Source: Rhodanobacter sp. Soil772 (GTDB taxonomy: Bacteria > Pseudomonadota > Gammaproteobacteria > Xanthomonadales > Rhodanobacteraceae). From it: 64,000 nucleotides of DNA. The position numbers and the translations under genes were made by a program. The stretch spans positions 386,986 through 450,985 of the forward strand of contig NZ_LMSK01000003.1 of assembly GCF_001428385.1 (NCBI RefSeq), in the 5' to 3' direction. This document shows positions 47,006-56,591 of the stretch, one piece after another (position 1 is the stretch's first letter; every line of letters starts with the position of its first letter). The notes beneath the pieces are model-generated. The model had not been told where the DNA came from and did no database searches. It saw nothing but the letters and a program-made list of their open reading frames with translations.

Positions 47006-48039
47006 TGGACTTGCGCCAGGGAATATCCATGCGTGGGCTGGGGTTGAACGTCATCGGCGCCCTGCTGGTACTGGCCGGGATCGGCCTGGTGGCGATGACC
47101 GCCCGCAGCCTGCTGAACTACCGCGCGGTGGCCAGCCTGCATGGTGGCGAGGTGATCGATCTTGGGGCGAATGCGCAGCCGGGGGCCGGGCAGCACGGCT
47201 CCATGGTGCGCGTGGTCGGCACGCCGGCCGTGGTGGAGGCGCCGCACGATCCGGATTTCAACCTGCGCGCGAATACCCCGGTGCTGGTGCGTCACGTGGA
47301 GATGTTCCAGTGGCGCGAGGTGCGTGTCGGCAGCAACGTGCATTACGAACTGGACTGGGTCGACCACCTGCTCGATGCCAATCACTTCGAGGACCCGAAG
47401 GGGCACGCGAATCCGGTCGGTTTCCCGGTCAGCGGCAAGCAGTTCGATGCCGGCCTGGTGCAGATCGACGGGTTCAAGCTGGGGCCCGTGCTGCTGCACG
47501 CGATACCGGGTACGCAGCGGATCACGCCGGATCCCGGCTCCTTGCCGGAAAACCTCGCGGCGAGTTTCAGCCGTTACCAGGATTACCTGGTGACCAGCGC
47601 ACGGCCGGGCGATCCGCGGCTGGGCGACGTGCGGGTGAGCTGGAACGAAGTGCCCCTGCAGGTGCTGACCGTCGTCGGGCGCATCGACGGCGACCGGCTG
47701 GTGGCGGCCACCGACGCCGCCGACGGCAAGGGTTACGTCGTGCAGGTCGGCGACGTGCCGGTACTGGACATCTTTCCGGATTTGCCGGTTCCACCCGAGT
47801 TCGTGTTGAGCTGGCGGATTCTGGCCGTGCTGCTGGCCTCGCTGGGCGCGTTCCTGCTGCTCTCGGCCCAGCGCGACCGGCGCGATCCGCAGCTGGCCCT
47901 TGGGCTGGGCGCGCTGGCCGTGGGCATCGTGGCCAGCGTGTTGTGGCTTGGCGACGATGCGCGGACCATGTACGGCTGGCTGGCGTTGACGGTATTCGGC
48001 CTCTTGCTTACCGGATGGCGGCTGCGCCGCGCACGCTAG
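47005..48039 (+). CDS. TMEM43-family membrane protein
   Basis: This 344-aa protein has one N-terminal transmembrane segment (about residues 14-33) and three C-terminal ones (about 264-285, 292-310, 319-337). A large non-cytoplasmic domain lies between them (VLVRHVEMFQWREV, PDPGSLPENLAASF). This matches the TMEM43/LUMA-like family found in bacteria. Role unknown. It is translationally coupled to the MBL gene (TGATG). Confidence 0.78.
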   Translation: MDLRQGISMRGLGLNVIGALLVLAGIGLVAMTARSLLNYRAVASLHGGEVIDLGANAQPGAGQHGSMVRVVGTPAVVEAPHDPDFNLRANTPVLVRHVEMFQWREVRVGSNVHYELDWVDHLLDANHFEDPKGHANPVGFPVSGKQFDAGLVQIDGFKLGPVLLHAIPGTQRITPDPGSLPENLAASFSRYQDYLVTSARPGDPRLGDVRVSWNEVPLQVLTVVGRIDGDRLVAATDAADGKGYVVQVGDVPVLDIFPDLPVPPEFVLSWRILAVLLASLGAFLLLSAQRDRRDPQLALGLGALAVGIVASVLWLGDDARTMYGWLALTVFGLLLTGWRLRRAR

Positions 48040-48072
48040 CGTGCGACCGGCAACCCGGCTCCGCGCTTGCCT

Positions 48073-49356
48073 TTACGCCGTAGCCGGCTTTCCACTGGCG
48101 GAGGCGAAGACCTGATCGGCCCACTGCGTGGCCCCCAGGTAGATCGTGGCCATTCGCTGGATGCGCTGCGGCATGGCGTGTTCGCTGGTCAGCTCGCCGG
48201 CTTCCCAGGCGAGGATCTGTTTCAGCAATGGCGCAAACGGGCCGCCGCGGCCGGTCAGCGCGTCGCTGATTTCAGGTACCAGCCGCAGATGGGTCAGCAG
48301 GAATTCCATCGGTGCGCACATCAAGGTGTCGAGCAACGAGAACAGGCCCACGGTGAAGGCCATCTCCGGATGGCCGTTGGGCATGCCGCTGGCCAGCTTC
48401 TCGCACATGTGGGCACGGATCAGTGCGGCGCGCAGGAGCTCCGGTGGGCGATCGTCCATGCCGCACATGGACATGGTGTCGATCCAGTTGCGCATGCGCG
48501 TGACGCCGAAGAAGATCGCGGCCTGCTGCACCGACTTCAGTTGCCGCGGCAGCGCGAAGTAGGCCGAGTTGACGCAGCTGAGCAGCTTGTAGCTGAGCAC
48601 CGCGTCGTCGCGGATGATGTTGCCCAGTTCCACCGGCCCGGGATTGCTTTCCTGCAGCACGCGCATCAGGCGCAGCATGCTCAACCGGTTGGCGGTAAGC
48701 ACGGGCACCGCGACCGGTTGCGGGATCAGCAGGTAGCGTCCCTGGATCGCCTCAAGCGGCAATTCCATGCAGCGTTCGTAGGTCGGGTGGTCGTTGACCT
48801 GGCCGGCAATCACCTGGATCCCGCGCAGGCGCAGGTGCTCGGCATGCTCTTTCAGCCGCTCCGGCGTCAGGCGGCTGGCATCCAGACGGACCAGCTGCAC
48901 CATCTGCAGCAGCATTTCGAGCGGCAGGCTGCTTTCCAGGTCGGCGCCGGTCGCGTCGAGCATGAATTGGCAGCCACGCTGCGCCATCTGCTGCAGACGC
49001 TTCATCAGCGGCGCGTCGGTGGCCACGTGCGGCTGCAGCACCACGCCGAGCCGCGGCTGGTGCAGCAACACGTCGGAATCTTCCGGCAACAATTCGGCCG
49101 GCATGTTCAGGAACGCGCGATTGCCACGCACCAGCCGGGTCAGCGCGCCGTCAGTGATGGTCGACAGCACGCATTGCAACAGGGTCTGTTCGTCACCGGG
49201 TTCGCGATGGAACACGATCTCGTAGGCGAACAGCTGGCGTTCGCGGTCGAGCATCGGTACGCGCAATACCGGCAGCGGGGCCGACGTCGGCATGCCATCG
49301 TGACTTGGTGCGCCGGTGGAGGGAGCGGCAGCGGTGGAGGCGTTGAGGTTGCTCAT
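48073..49356 (-). CDS. Degenerate-EAL plus HDOD signalling protein
   Basis: This 427-aa protein follows the YuxH-type layout. The N-terminal EAL-like domain (about residues 25-215; RVPMLDRERQLFAYEIVF) lacks the E-x-L catalytic motif and most metal ligands, so it is probably not a c-di-GMP phosphodiesterase. The C-terminal HDOD domain (about 220-410; LKSVQQAAIFFGVTRMRNWI) is intact. Such proteins often regulate motility, and it lies next to flgN on the same strand. Confidence 0.85.
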   Translation of the reverse strand: MSNLNASTAAAPSTGAPSHDGMPTSAPLPVLRVPMLDRERQLFAYEIVFHREPGDEQTLLQCVLSTITDGALTRLVRGNRAFLNMPAELLPEDSDVLLHQPRLGVVLQPHVATDAPLMKRLQQMAQRGCQFMLDATGADLESSLPLEMLLQMVQLVRLDASRLTPERLKEHAEHLRLRGIQVIAGQVNDHPTYERCMELPLEAIQGRYLLIPQPVAVPVLTANRLSMLRLMRVLQESNPGPVELGNIIRDDAVLSYKLLSCVNSAYFALPRQLKSVQQAAIFFGVTRMRNWIDTMSMCGMDDRPPELLRAALIRAHMCEKLASGMPNGHPEMAFTVGLFSLLDTLMCAPMEFLLTHLRLVPEISDALTGRGGPFAPLLKQILAWEAGELTSEHAMPQRIQRMATIYLGATQWADQVFASASGKPATA

Positions 49357-49464
49357 GATCAGTCATCGCGGTTAACGCGAAGGCATGCCAGGGGGCGGCT
49401 GCTTCGCGGTCAGTGGGAAGATCATCTGCGCGGGCAGGTGGCCGTGCCGTCTCTCATTTCGATG

Positions 49465-49911
49465 TCATACCGCAGCCAGAACTTGCGAGCGCAAGCTGGC
49501 ATGCAACTCGCCGGAGCGGCCGTACAGTTCGCTTTCGCCGGTGTGTCCCGTCAACACCGCCAGCGCCCGGCGCGTCTGGCTCAGCCGCTGGCTGACCACG
49601 CTGCCGTTGCGCTGGTTGAGCAGGTGGCAATACTGCAGCCTCTGCACGACCTTGCTCCAGGTCGACGTCGACGCCGCCGCTACGGCCGGTTGTTCGCATG
49701 CCAGCTGCTGGCGTTCGGCGTCGAGTTGTTCCAGTTGCAGCATGAGGGCCTGCTTGCGCGTGCCGGCCTGATCCAGTGCGTCGCTGTCGCGCGCGTCCAG
49801 TGCCGCACGTTCGGCTTCAAGCACCTGGGCGAGCTGGTCGACCGCTTGCTGCATGTCGCCCAGTACGGCGGCGAGCGCATCGTTCAGTTCGTGCTGCAGT
49901 GGCCGGCTCAT
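49465..49911 (-). CDS. flgN: Flagellar export chaperone FlgN
   Basis: This 148-aa helical protein has long heptad-like stretches (QAVDQLAQVLEAERAALDARDSDAL), the FlgN domain pattern. It chaperones FlgK and FlgL to the export gate. It overlaps flgM by 4 bp, the standard flgMN pair. Confidence 0.85.
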   Translation of the reverse strand: MSRPLQHELNDALAAVLGDMQQAVDQLAQVLEAERAALDARDSDALDQAGTRKQALMLQLEQLDAERQQLACEQPAVAAASTSTWSKVVQRLQYCHLLNQRNGSVVSQRLSQTRRALAVLTGHTGESELYGRSGELHASLRSQVLAAV

Positions 49912-50231
49912 GCCTTGCCTGTACCACCGAGCTGCTGTTCCAGTGCGAGCATGCGATCGGCGATGCGGCCGGCATCGACCTTGTAACTGCCGTCGGCCAC
50001 TGCCTGGCGCAGTTGCTCCACCCGCTGCGAGTCGATCGCGGAAGTGTCGCCGGTGCGGGCGGCTTCCTGCAGCGCAAGGGCCGAGTCGGTCAGCTTGAGC
50101 TGGTCGTCGGCCTTGGGCGCGGTGGCGGCGGAATCCGCCGGATTGGCAGCCGTCGTGGCCGGGCCGTTGCCCGAACTGCCGGTGGCCTGCGTGAATTTCG
50201 GCAAGCCGTTGTTGGGAATCGTTGTATTCAT
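49908..50231 (-). CDS. flgM: Anti-sigma28 factor FlgM
   Basis: This 107-aa protein has a disordered Thr/Ala/Asn-rich N-terminus and the conserved C-terminal sigma28-binding helices (SQRVEQLRQAVADGSYKVDAGRIADRML). The start at ATG 50231 has GAGAACGGA upstream. It blocks FliA until hook completion, when it is exported. A sigma28 promoter (50269-50295) lies directly upstream, giving the usual feedback. Confidence 0.92.
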   Translation of the reverse strand: MNTTIPNNGLPKFTQATGSSGNGPATTAANPADSAATAPKADDQLKLTDSALALQEAARTGDTSAIDSQRVEQLRQAVADGSYKVDAGRIADRMLALEQQLGGTGKA

Positions 50232-50268
50232 GGGTCCGTTCTCGCTGGGGTGTGGCCCTGTAACTGTC

Positions 50269-50295
50269 AGATCGGCCGGTTTCGCGGAAACTTTA
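50269..50295 (-). promoter_or_regulatory. Sigma28 (FliA) promoter for flgM-flgN
   Basis: On the minus strand TAAAGTTT (50295-50288), an 11-nt spacer and GCCGATCT (50276-50269) match TAAAGTTT-N11-GCCGATAA at 14 of 16 positions. It lies between the flgA stop and the flgM start. Confidence 0.85.
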
Positions 50296-50334
50296 GCGGC
50301 GATTGGCGAAAGTAGCGGCGTCAGGTTTGCGGGT

Positions 50335-51066
50335 TCATGGCAGCGCGACCACCATGCCGGGGGCGCTGACCATCGCGTCGACCACCTTGCCCGAGCTTTC
50401 ATTGCGCACCCGCAGCCGGGCACCGTTGTCGCCGCTACCCATCGCCACGCCGGCCGCGCGCACTTCGATGCCGTCGAGCCTGGCCACCATTTCCACGCGG
50501 TCGCCGGCGCGCACCATGCGCCGGCCGCCCAGGGCGCCGGGCGAAAGCACGCTGCCGCTGGCCAGCGAGCGGGTCAGCGTGCGGCCGGCCACCTGGGCGA
50601 GATTCTCTATGTAGCCGTAGCCGAGCCGGGTGACGTCCTGCTCTTCGGCGCGCACATCCGCGGCGCTCAAGCCGTCGCCACGCTGCAGCGGCCGGCTGGC
50701 CACCAGCACGCTGCGGAACAGCTGCAGCTTCAGCGGCACCCGCACGGTCCAGCCGCCGGCTTGTGGGCACTGCACCCGTACCGTCATGCGGGGAGATGCC
50801 GCCACGTACTGGGGAACTGCGGCACGCAGCGGCTCACGACAGGCGACCAGATGCAGGCGCAGGTCGAGCGGCGCGGAGCTGACCACGACGCGACTGCCTG
50901 GCAGCGCGTAGTGGTCGCGCACGGCCTGTTCGGCCACGGCACGCACGTCATCGAGCGATTGCGTCGCGGCCGATGCGCCGTCGGCGTGGGCGCTTCCGGG
51001 CCATGGCGCGCCGAGCCACAGCATGGCGGTCAGCAAGCCGGCGGCGATGCTGCGGCGTTCCTTCAT
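50335..51066 (-). CDS. flgA: Flagella basal-body P-ring assembly protein FlgA
   Basis: This 243-aa periplasmic chaperone has a signal peptide ending AHAD and the SAF-type C-terminal domain ([65 protein letters not shown]). It helps FlgI form the P ring. Its start overlaps the chemoreceptor stop by 4 bp, so both are expressed from the sigma54 promoter at 52442-52456. Confidence 0.92.
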   Translation of the reverse strand: MKERRSIAAGLLTAMLWLGAPWPGSAHADGASAATQSLDDVRAVAEQAVRDHYALPGSRVVVSSAPLDLRLHLVACREPLRAAVPQYVAASPRMTVRVQCPQAGGWTVRVPLKLQLFRSVLVASRPLQRGDGLSAADVRAEEQDVTRLGYGYIENLAQVAGRTLTRSLASGSVLSPGALGGRRMVRAGDRVEMVARLDGIEVRAAGVAMGSGDNGARLRVRNESSGKVVDAMVSAPGMVVALP

Positions 51067-52367
51067 GCGTCCGCCAACAGGGCGCCGAGTTGCCCCAGCA
51101 GGGCCTCGCGCCCGGACTCCATCTGCTGCGACAACGCGGTGGCCTGTTCGAGTTGGCCATCGCACAGCAGCGTGACGAAGCGGCTGCCCTGTTCGCACAA
51201 TCGGGCGCCGCTGTCGTTCAGGCCTGCGCTGGCGGGGTGGCCCTGGTACAGGGCGCCCAGCCGGTCGATGCTGCGGTTGATCGTGTGGGTATCGAACCAG
51301 CGCCGGTCCAGCGCGCCCGGTTCCAGCAGCGCCAGTTCCATCGCCTGGCGCAGGTTCACTGCCGCCTCGCGCAGGGTCAGGCTGAGGCTGGCCGGGTCGC
51401 TGCCGCTTTCGCCTTCCAGCCAGTCCAGCCCCAGCCGGTGCGCCAGCAAGGCGGCGCGGTGCAGCGAGTCGGACTGGCGGCGCGCCTCGTTGCCGCGGCG
51501 CTGCAGGGCGCCGAGCGCGGCCTGGGCCGCGGTGGCGCGTGCATGTTGCACGTCGTGGTTCTGCTGCAGCTTGTGGATGCGTCCGCTCGCCGCGCGCAGG
51601 ACTTCGCCGCCCTCGCGCAGGGTGACGCCGGACTGGCCGACCCCGGTCTGCGCGCGTTCGAGCTGTTGCAGGCCGTGTTGCACATCGCCGTCCAGTTGCA
51701 GCGAAAAGTCGCCGATCGAACCGGTGACCGTCTCGATTTCAGTGGTGGTGAGCGTGGTTTTTTCCGCCAGCTGCTTGACCTCGTCGGCCACCACGGCAAA
51801 GCCGCGGCCCGCTTCGCCGGCACGCGCGGCCTCGATCGCCGCGTTCAACGCCACCAGGTTGGTCTGGTGCGCGATCTCCTGCACCACGCCGGTCAGCTTG
51901 CGGATCTGCGCGACCTGCTCGGCCAGCTTGCTCTGGTTGCGGTTCATCGCCGACAGCGCGCTGCGCAGCAGCCGCAACTGGCCGTCGAGCTCGCTGACGC
52001 TGTGTTCGCCGGCCTGTCCGGCCTGGCTGGCCTGGTCCAGGTCGGTGCCGATCTGCTGCAGCGCCGTCGAGATACCGGCGCTGCCATCCGTCAAACGATC
52101 GACGCTGCCGCGGCCTTCGCCGGCGGCCTTCTCCAGCGCCGCCTGCTCGCGCGACAGCTGCTGTACCGCACCGAGCACCAGGCTCTGCTGTTCCACGGTC
52201 TGCAGTGCCACGGAGGCGGGCGGGCGGCTGGCGACACGGGCAAGCAGCGGCGCCAGCGCCCGCGCCGTGCGCGGGTACCTGCGCCGCAGCGCGGCGACCT
52301 GGGCATCGTCGCCTGCGGCAGCGGCCTCCACCAGGGCAATGAGGTGCTGGTTCCAGATCAAGCTCAT
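51063..52367 (-). CDS. Soluble methyl-accepting chemotaxis protein
   Basis: This 434-aa protein carries the chemoreceptor hairpin tip ([29 protein letters not shown], about residues 158-186) and flanking coiled coils but no transmembrane segment, so it is cytoplasmic. A short helical N-terminal part and a C-terminal helical region ([17 protein letters not shown], probable sensor) replace the usual periplasmic domain. It heads the operon with flgA. CheV is divergent. Confidence 0.9.
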   Translation of the reverse strand: MSLIWNQHLIALVEAAAAGDDAQVAALRRRYPRTARALAPLLARVASRPPASVALQTVEQQSLVLGAVQQLSREQAALEKAAGEGRGSVDRLTDGSAGISTALQQIGTDLDQASQAGQAGEHSVSELDGQLRLLRSALSAMNRNQSKLAEQVAQIRKLTGVVQEIAHQTNLVALNAAIEAARAGEAGRGFAVVADEVKQLAEKTTLTTTEIETVTGSIGDFSLQLDGDVQHGLQQLERAQTGVGQSGVTLREGGEVLRAASGRIHKLQQNHDVQHARATAAQAALGALQRRGNEARRQSDSLHRAALLAHRLGLDWLEGESGSDPASLSLTLREAAVNLRQAMELALLEPGALDRRWFDTHTINRSIDRLGALYQGHPASAGLNDSGARLCEQGSRFVTLLCDGQLEQATALSQQMESGREALLGQLGALLADA

Positions 52368-52441
52368 GGGGCGGACATCACCTTGTGTATGGCGCGGGAG
52401 TGCAACCGCTGCATCGACAGAAACCTTCGGAACTTGAGAAA

Positions 52442-52456
52442 GCAAGTCGCATGCCA
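52442..52456 (-). promoter_or_regulatory. Sigma54 promoter for the chemoreceptor-flgA operon
   Basis: On the minus strand TGGCATGCGACTTGC has GG-N10-GC spacing and matches TGGCAC-N5-TTGC at nine of ten positions. It lies 75 bp upstream of the start codon. Confidence 0.85.
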
Positions 52457-52553
52457 TCGAGACTGCACGGCAATGGCCGCTCAAGCTTGCCGGATCGCGG
52501 CCGATAGCCATCGCGTACAGCCGCCACGGCGGCAACGCACTCGAGGAGTCCGC

Positions 52554-53486
52554 ATGGGCGGCACGTTGCTGGAAAAAGTGGAGCAGCACACCCGGCTGGC
52601 CGGGCACAACCGCGTGGCGATGCTGCTGTTCCGGCTGGGCGACGAGCAGCTGTTCGGCATCAACGTGTTCAAGGTGCGCGAGGTTCTGCGCCGCCCGCCG
52701 CTGGAACGCATGCCGGGCGTGCATGCCTTGTTGGCCGGCAGCTGCGACTATCGCGGGCAGACCATTCCGGTGATCGATCTGGCCGCCGCACTGGGCTACG
52801 CGCCGCTGCGCGATGTGGAGTCGGCACACCTGATGGTGACCGAGTTCAGCCGCTCGGTGCAGGGCTTCCTGGTGGCGGACCTGCAGCGCATGGTGCAGTG
52901 CGCAGGTGAAACGCTGGTGGCGCCGCCCAGCAACCTGGGCTTCGGCGCGCGGGTCAATGCGGTGACCCGGATCGACGGCGCGCTGATGGCGGTCGTCGAC
53001 GTGGAGCATGTGCTGGCCAGCATCGACGCGGCGCCGGCCGAGCTGTCCGTGCAGATGCAGCGCGTGGCCGGCGCCCGTTCGCTGGCTCCGCGACGGGTGA
53101 TGCTGGTCGACGATTCGCTGATTGTCCGTCGTCGGCTGGTGAACCTGTTCAAGCAGATGAATATCGAATGCGTGGTGGCGACGGATGGCCGCGAGGCGCT
53201 CGACCGCCTGCTGGAACTTGCCGCGGCCGATCCGGTCGACGGAGTCAGGCTGGTGGTGTCGGACATCGAGATGCCGCGACTGGACGGCTATGCGCTGACC
53301 CGCGCGATCCGCGAGGCGCCAAGCCTGCGCCAGCTCAAGGTGGTGCTGCACAGTTCGCTCAGCGGCATCTTCAACGAGGCGATGGTGAAGGAGGTCAAGG
53401 CCGACGGCTTCGTCGCCAAGTTCCAGCCGGATCTGCTGGCGCAAGCGGTGCTGGAACTGTTGCCCGAGCCGGCGCCGGCGGACTGA
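52554..53486 (+). CDS. cheV: Chemotaxis coupling protein CheV
   Basis: This 310-aa protein has an N-terminal CheW-like domain (about residues 15-160; [34 protein letters not shown]) and a C-terminal receiver domain (about 178-305). The receiver has phospho-acceptor Asp in [13 protein letters not shown] and the MLVDDS acidic pocket. It couples receptors to CheA and adjusts with phosphorylation. The start is ATG 52554 behind GAGGAG. Its location directly before flgB is typical. Confidence 0.95.
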   Translation: MGGTLLEKVEQHTRLAGHNRVAMLLFRLGDEQLFGINVFKVREVLRRPPLERMPGVHALLAGSCDYRGQTIPVIDLAAALGYAPLRDVESAHLMVTEFSRSVQGFLVADLQRMVQCAGETLVAPPSNLGFGARVNAVTRIDGALMAVVDVEHVLASIDAAPAELSVQMQRVAGARSLAPRRVMLVDDSLIVRRRLVNLFKQMNIECVVATDGREALDRLLELAAADPVDGVRLVVSDIEMPRLDGYALTRAIREAPSLRQLKVVLHSSLSGIFNEAMVKEVKADGFVAKFQPDLLAQAVLELLPEPAPAD

Positions 53487-53601
53487 CGTTCCGGCGGCCC
53501 GCTCCGCCCGGCGTCAACAATCCGTCTTTCGCCGCCGCCGCTGCGGTGGCGGCACCGTTGGTCGCTGCGCCAACCCAGCAGCCGCAAGGGTTTCCACCCG
53601 C

Positions 53602-53616
53602 TGGCATGCAATTTGC
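53602..53616 (+). promoter_or_regulatory. Sigma54 promoter for the flgB operon
   Basis: TGGCATGCAATTTGC has GG at 53603 and GC at 53615, exactly 10 nt apart, and differs from consensus at one position. It is 39 bp before the flgB start and probably drives flgBCDEFGHIJKL. Confidence 0.92.
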
Positions 53617-53654
53617 CTCCAGCTCCGTGCGGCAACTGCACGCGGAGCGAAGCG

Positions 53655-54056
53655 ATGTCCCTGACCCCTGACAACCTTTTCGGCATTCATACCCGGGCAC
53701 TGGACCTGTGGCAGCGCCGTACCGAAGTGCTGGCCAACAACCTCGCCAACGCCGACACGCCGGGCTATCTGGCCCGCGACGTCGATTTCCGCAAGGTGTT
53801 GGCGGACGCGGGCGGGGGTTCGGACAAGCTGCCGTTGCAGACGACCGCGCCCGGCCAGATCGGCGCCGCCGGACAGACGGCGGAAGGGCTGGCGTACCGC
53901 GTGCCGACCCAGCCGAGCATGGACGGCAATACCGTCGATGCGCAGGCCGAACAGGCCGCCTTCGCCGCCAATGGCGTGCACTACCAGGCCAGTCTGTCCT
54001 TCATCACCGCACAGATCCGCATGCTGCGCACCGCCATCAACGGAGGCCAGGGCTGA
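53655..54056 (+). CDS. flgB: Flagellar proximal rod protein FlgB
   Basis: This 133-aa rod protein has the N-terminal flagellar-rod motif (RRTEVLANNLANADTPGYLARDVDF) and a C-terminal helix. I start at ATG 53655, after the sigma54 promoter. It is the first gene of the rod-hook operon; its stop overlaps the flgC start by 1 bp. Confidence 0.95.
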   Translation: MSLTPDNLFGIHTRALDLWQRRTEVLANNLANADTPGYLARDVDFRKVLADAGGGSDKLPLQTTAPGQIGAAGQTAEGLAYRVPTQPSMDGNTVDAQAEQAAFAANGVHYQASLSFITAQIRMLRTAINGGQG

Positions 54057-54472
54057 TGTCGCTCTTCTCGATTTTCAACGTGGCCGGTTCCGGCATGGCG
54101 GCGCAGTCGCTGCGCCTGAACACGGTGGCCAGCAACCTCGCCAATGCCGACAGCGTGGCGACCACGCCGGAAGCGGCCTACCGCGCGCGCGAACCCCTGT
54201 TCGCCGCCGTGAAGAGCCGGCTGGACGGCGGCGATGCGCCGGGCGAAGGCGTGCAGGTGCTCGGCGTCACCGAGAGCCAGGCGGCGATCCCGAGCCGCTA
54301 CGAACCCGGCAACCCGCTGGCCGACGCCGACGGCTATGTCTACAGCAGCAACGTCAATCCGGTGGACGAGCTGGTCAACATGATCTCCGCCTCGCGTTCG
54401 TACCAGAACAACGTCGAGGTGATGAATTCGACGCGCCAGCTGATGCAGAAGACGCTGGATCTCGGCAAGTGA
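54056..54472 (+). CDS. flgC: Flagellar proximal rod protein FlgC
   Basis: This 138-aa rod protein carries the N-terminal rod motif (LRLNTVASNLANADSVATT) and the C-terminal domain (PVDELVNMISASRSYQNNVEVMNSTRQLMQKTL) shared by rod/hook proteins. The family's usual length is 135-140. It is coupled to flgB. Confidence 0.95.
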   Translation: MSLFSIFNVAGSGMAAQSLRLNTVASNLANADSVATTPEAAYRAREPLFAAVKSRLDGGDAPGEGVQVLGVTESQAAIPSRYEPGNPLADADGYVYSSNVNPVDELVNMISASRSYQNNVEVMNSTRQLMQKTLDLGK

Positions 54473-54527
54473 GGCACGCACAAGTGAGGTGCATGCGAAT
54501 GAAACCCCGGCAGATGAGGAGCGCGGC

Positions 54528-55175
54528 ATGAGCGACATGGGTATCGCAGGCATCGGTTCGAGTGCTGCCAAGGCAGCCAGTGCGGGCAAGGACAAGACCC
54601 TGAGCCAGGCCGACTTCCTGAGCCTGCTGACGCAGCAGATGCGCAACCAGGATCCGACCAAGCCGATGGATTCGTCGCAGATGCTCAGTCAGTTGGCGCA
54701 GATCAGTCAGGTCTCGGCCACGCAGTCGCTGCAGACCTCGTTCGACAGCCTGAGCCAATCGTTGCAGGGCAATCAGCTGCTGCAGGCCAGCGGCATGGTC
54801 GGACGCAACGTCACCGTGCCCTCGGCGGCGGGCCAGCTGCAGGCCGGTGGTCTGGACGGCGCGGTCAACGTGCCCGCCGACGGCGGCACGGTGCTGGTGC
54901 AGGTCACCGACGCCGACGGCAACGTGCTGCGCACGCTGGACCTGGGCACGCCCACGTCGGGACTGGTGGCCTTCCATTGGGATGGCAAGGGCGACGACGG
55001 CACAGCGCTGCCGACGGGAACCTACGGACTGAAGGCGCAGGCGGGCACCACCGCCGTGGCCACCTATGTCAGCGGCAAGGTCAACGGCGTGGGCATGACC
55101 GGCAGCGATGGCACCTATCTGGATGTGGACGGTTTTGGCGGGGCCCTGCTGAGCCAGGTCGCACAAATCAACTGA
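54528..55175 (+). CDS. flgD: Flagellar hook-assembly scaffold FlgD
   Basis: This 215-aa protein caps the growing hook. It has the conserved N-terminus (LSQADFLSLLTQQMRNQDPTKPMDSSQMLSQLAQIS, about residues 24-58) and a C-terminal FlgD Ig/tudor part (FHWDGKGDDGTALPTGTYGLKA). The ATG at 54528, with GAGGAG before it, is preferred to the frame's ATG at 54489. Confidence 0.94.
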   Translation: MSDMGIAGIGSSAAKAASAGKDKTLSQADFLSLLTQQMRNQDPTKPMDSSQMLSQLAQISQVSATQSLQTSFDSLSQSLQGNQLLQASGMVGRNVTVPSAAGQLQAGGLDGAVNVPADGGTVLVQVTDADGNVLRTLDLGTPTSGLVAFHWDGKGDDGTALPTGTYGLKAQAGTTAVATYVSGKVNGVGMTGSDGTYLDVDGFGGALLSQVAQIN

Positions 55176-55211
55176 CGGCCCCACGGGGCTTCACATAGAG
55201 GAATTACTCCG

Positions 55212-56435
55212 ATGCCTTTCAACATTGCATTGAGCGGTCTCAACGCGGCCTCGAAGGATCTCGAGGTCACCGCCAACAACATCGCCAACACCGCCACCAC
55301 CGGCTTCAAGGGCGCGCGCGCCCAGTTCGCCGAACTGTTCAGCGCCGCCGGTCCCAACCTCAGCTCCAGCCAGACCGGCAGCGGCGTGCGACTGACCAAC
55401 GTGGCGCAGCAATTCACCGCCGGCAGTGTCGAGACGACCAACAACAGCCTGGATTTCGCCATCAGCGGCGATGGCTTTTTCACCTTGCACGACGGCAAGG
55501 GCTATTCCTATACGCGCGCCGGTGCTTTCCAGAAGGATCAGGCCGGCTTCGTGACGAACGCCAACGGCCAGCGGCTGCAGGTGTTCCCGGCGCTGTCCAA
55601 CGGCACGTTCGACAACAGCACGCTGACCGACCTGCAGCTGCTCACCTCGCAAAACGCAGCCAAGGCGACCAGCGCCGTGCAGATGTCGCTGAACCTGCCC
55701 TCCGATGCCGTGGCACCCGCCACGCCGTTCGACCCGCTCAACGATCCGACCAGCTACAACCAGGCCACGCCGTTCACTGCCTACGATTCGCTCGGCGCCA
55801 CCCACAGCGGCACCGTGTATTTCGTCAAGGATCCGGCCGCCAACGTGTGGAACGCGAACCTGTACGTCGACGGGGTCTCGACTGGCCCATCGCAGTCAGT
55901 CACGTTCAACAGCAGCGGCGCGCTGGTTGCGCCCGCCAACGGCAAGCTGGCCTTTCCGGCCGTGACGGTCAGCCCGGGCTCCAACCCCATGCAGCTGACT
56001 CTGGACATGAGCAAGGCAACCCAGTTCGGCAACACCTACGCCGCCAGTGCGATCAATACGGACGGCTATCCGACCGGCATCCTTTCCAGCATCGACGTGT
56101 CGCGCGAGGGCGTGGTGCAGGCGAAGTATTCCAATGGCCAGACCACCTCGCTGGGCCAGCTGGCGATGGCGCAGTTTTCCAACGAGCAGGGCCTGCGCCA
56201 GCTGGACAACACCAACTGGGCCGCTTCCTTCGATTCCGGCACGCCGGTCATGGGCGCCGCCGGCAACGGCACTTACGGCAGCGTGCAGGCCGGTGCACTG
56301 GAGGCCTCCAACACCGCGGACCTTACCGCGCAGCTGGTCAACATGATCAAGGCGCAGCGCAACTATCAGGCCAATGCGCAGGTGATCTCCACCGACAACC
56401 AACTGACCCAGACCATCATCAACATCCGCAACTAA
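55212..56435 (+). CDS. flgE: Flagellar hook protein FlgE
   Basis: This 407-aa protein has the rod-type N-terminus (SGLNAASKDLEVTANNIANTATTGFKGAR) and the FlgE central domain (PFTAYDSLGATHSGTVYFVK). The C-terminus is ANTADLTAQLVNMIKAQRNYQANAQVISTDNQL. Its polymer forms the hook. A 100-bp inverted repeat follows it before flgF. Confidence 0.95.
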   Translation: MPFNIALSGLNAASKDLEVTANNIANTATTGFKGARAQFAELFSAAGPNLSSSQTGSGVRLTNVAQQFTAGSVETTNNSLDFAISGDGFFTLHDGKGYSYTRAGAFQKDQAGFVTNANGQRLQVFPALSNGTFDNSTLTDLQLLTSQNAAKATSAVQMSLNLPSDAVAPATPFDPLNDPTSYNQATPFTAYDSLGATHSGTVYFVKDPAANVWNANLYVDGVSTGPSQSVTFNSSGALVAPANGKLAFPAVTVSPGSNPMQLTLDMSKATQFGNTYAASAINTDGYPTGILSSIDVSREGVVQAKYSNGQTTSLGQLAMAQFSNEQGLRQLDNTNWAASFDSGTPVMGAAGNGTYGSVQAGALEASNTADLTAQLVNMIKAQRNYQANAQVISTDNQLTQTIINIRN

Positions 56436-56460
56436 AGACAAAACGCTACCCGCTCCATCC

Positions 56461-56560
56461 CCTTCCAGAGGCGTCATTCCCGCGAAAGCGGGAATCCATT
56501 TCGCTCTGGAACGCAAGGTCAAGATGGATTCCCGCTTTTGCGGGAATGACGTCTGGAAGG
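56461..56560. repeat. REPIN-like inverted pair between flgE and flgF
   Basis: Two GTCATTCCCGCGAAAGCGGG-type hairpins lie head to head (56472-56501 and 56521-56553). Outer arms CCTTCCAGA (56461-56469) and TCTGGAAGG (56552-56560) extend the symmetry. The 156-bp gap here is the longest between rod-hook genes. Confidence 0.85.
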
Positions 56561-56591
56561 GTGGCAGTCCGCTGAAGAATCGAGGCTTTCC

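Noticed and set aside
49380-49395. Minus-strand TGGCATGCCTTCGC before the EAL/HDOD gene
   Set aside because: GG and GC are 9 nt apart, not 10, a spacing that normally abolishes sigma54 promoter function.
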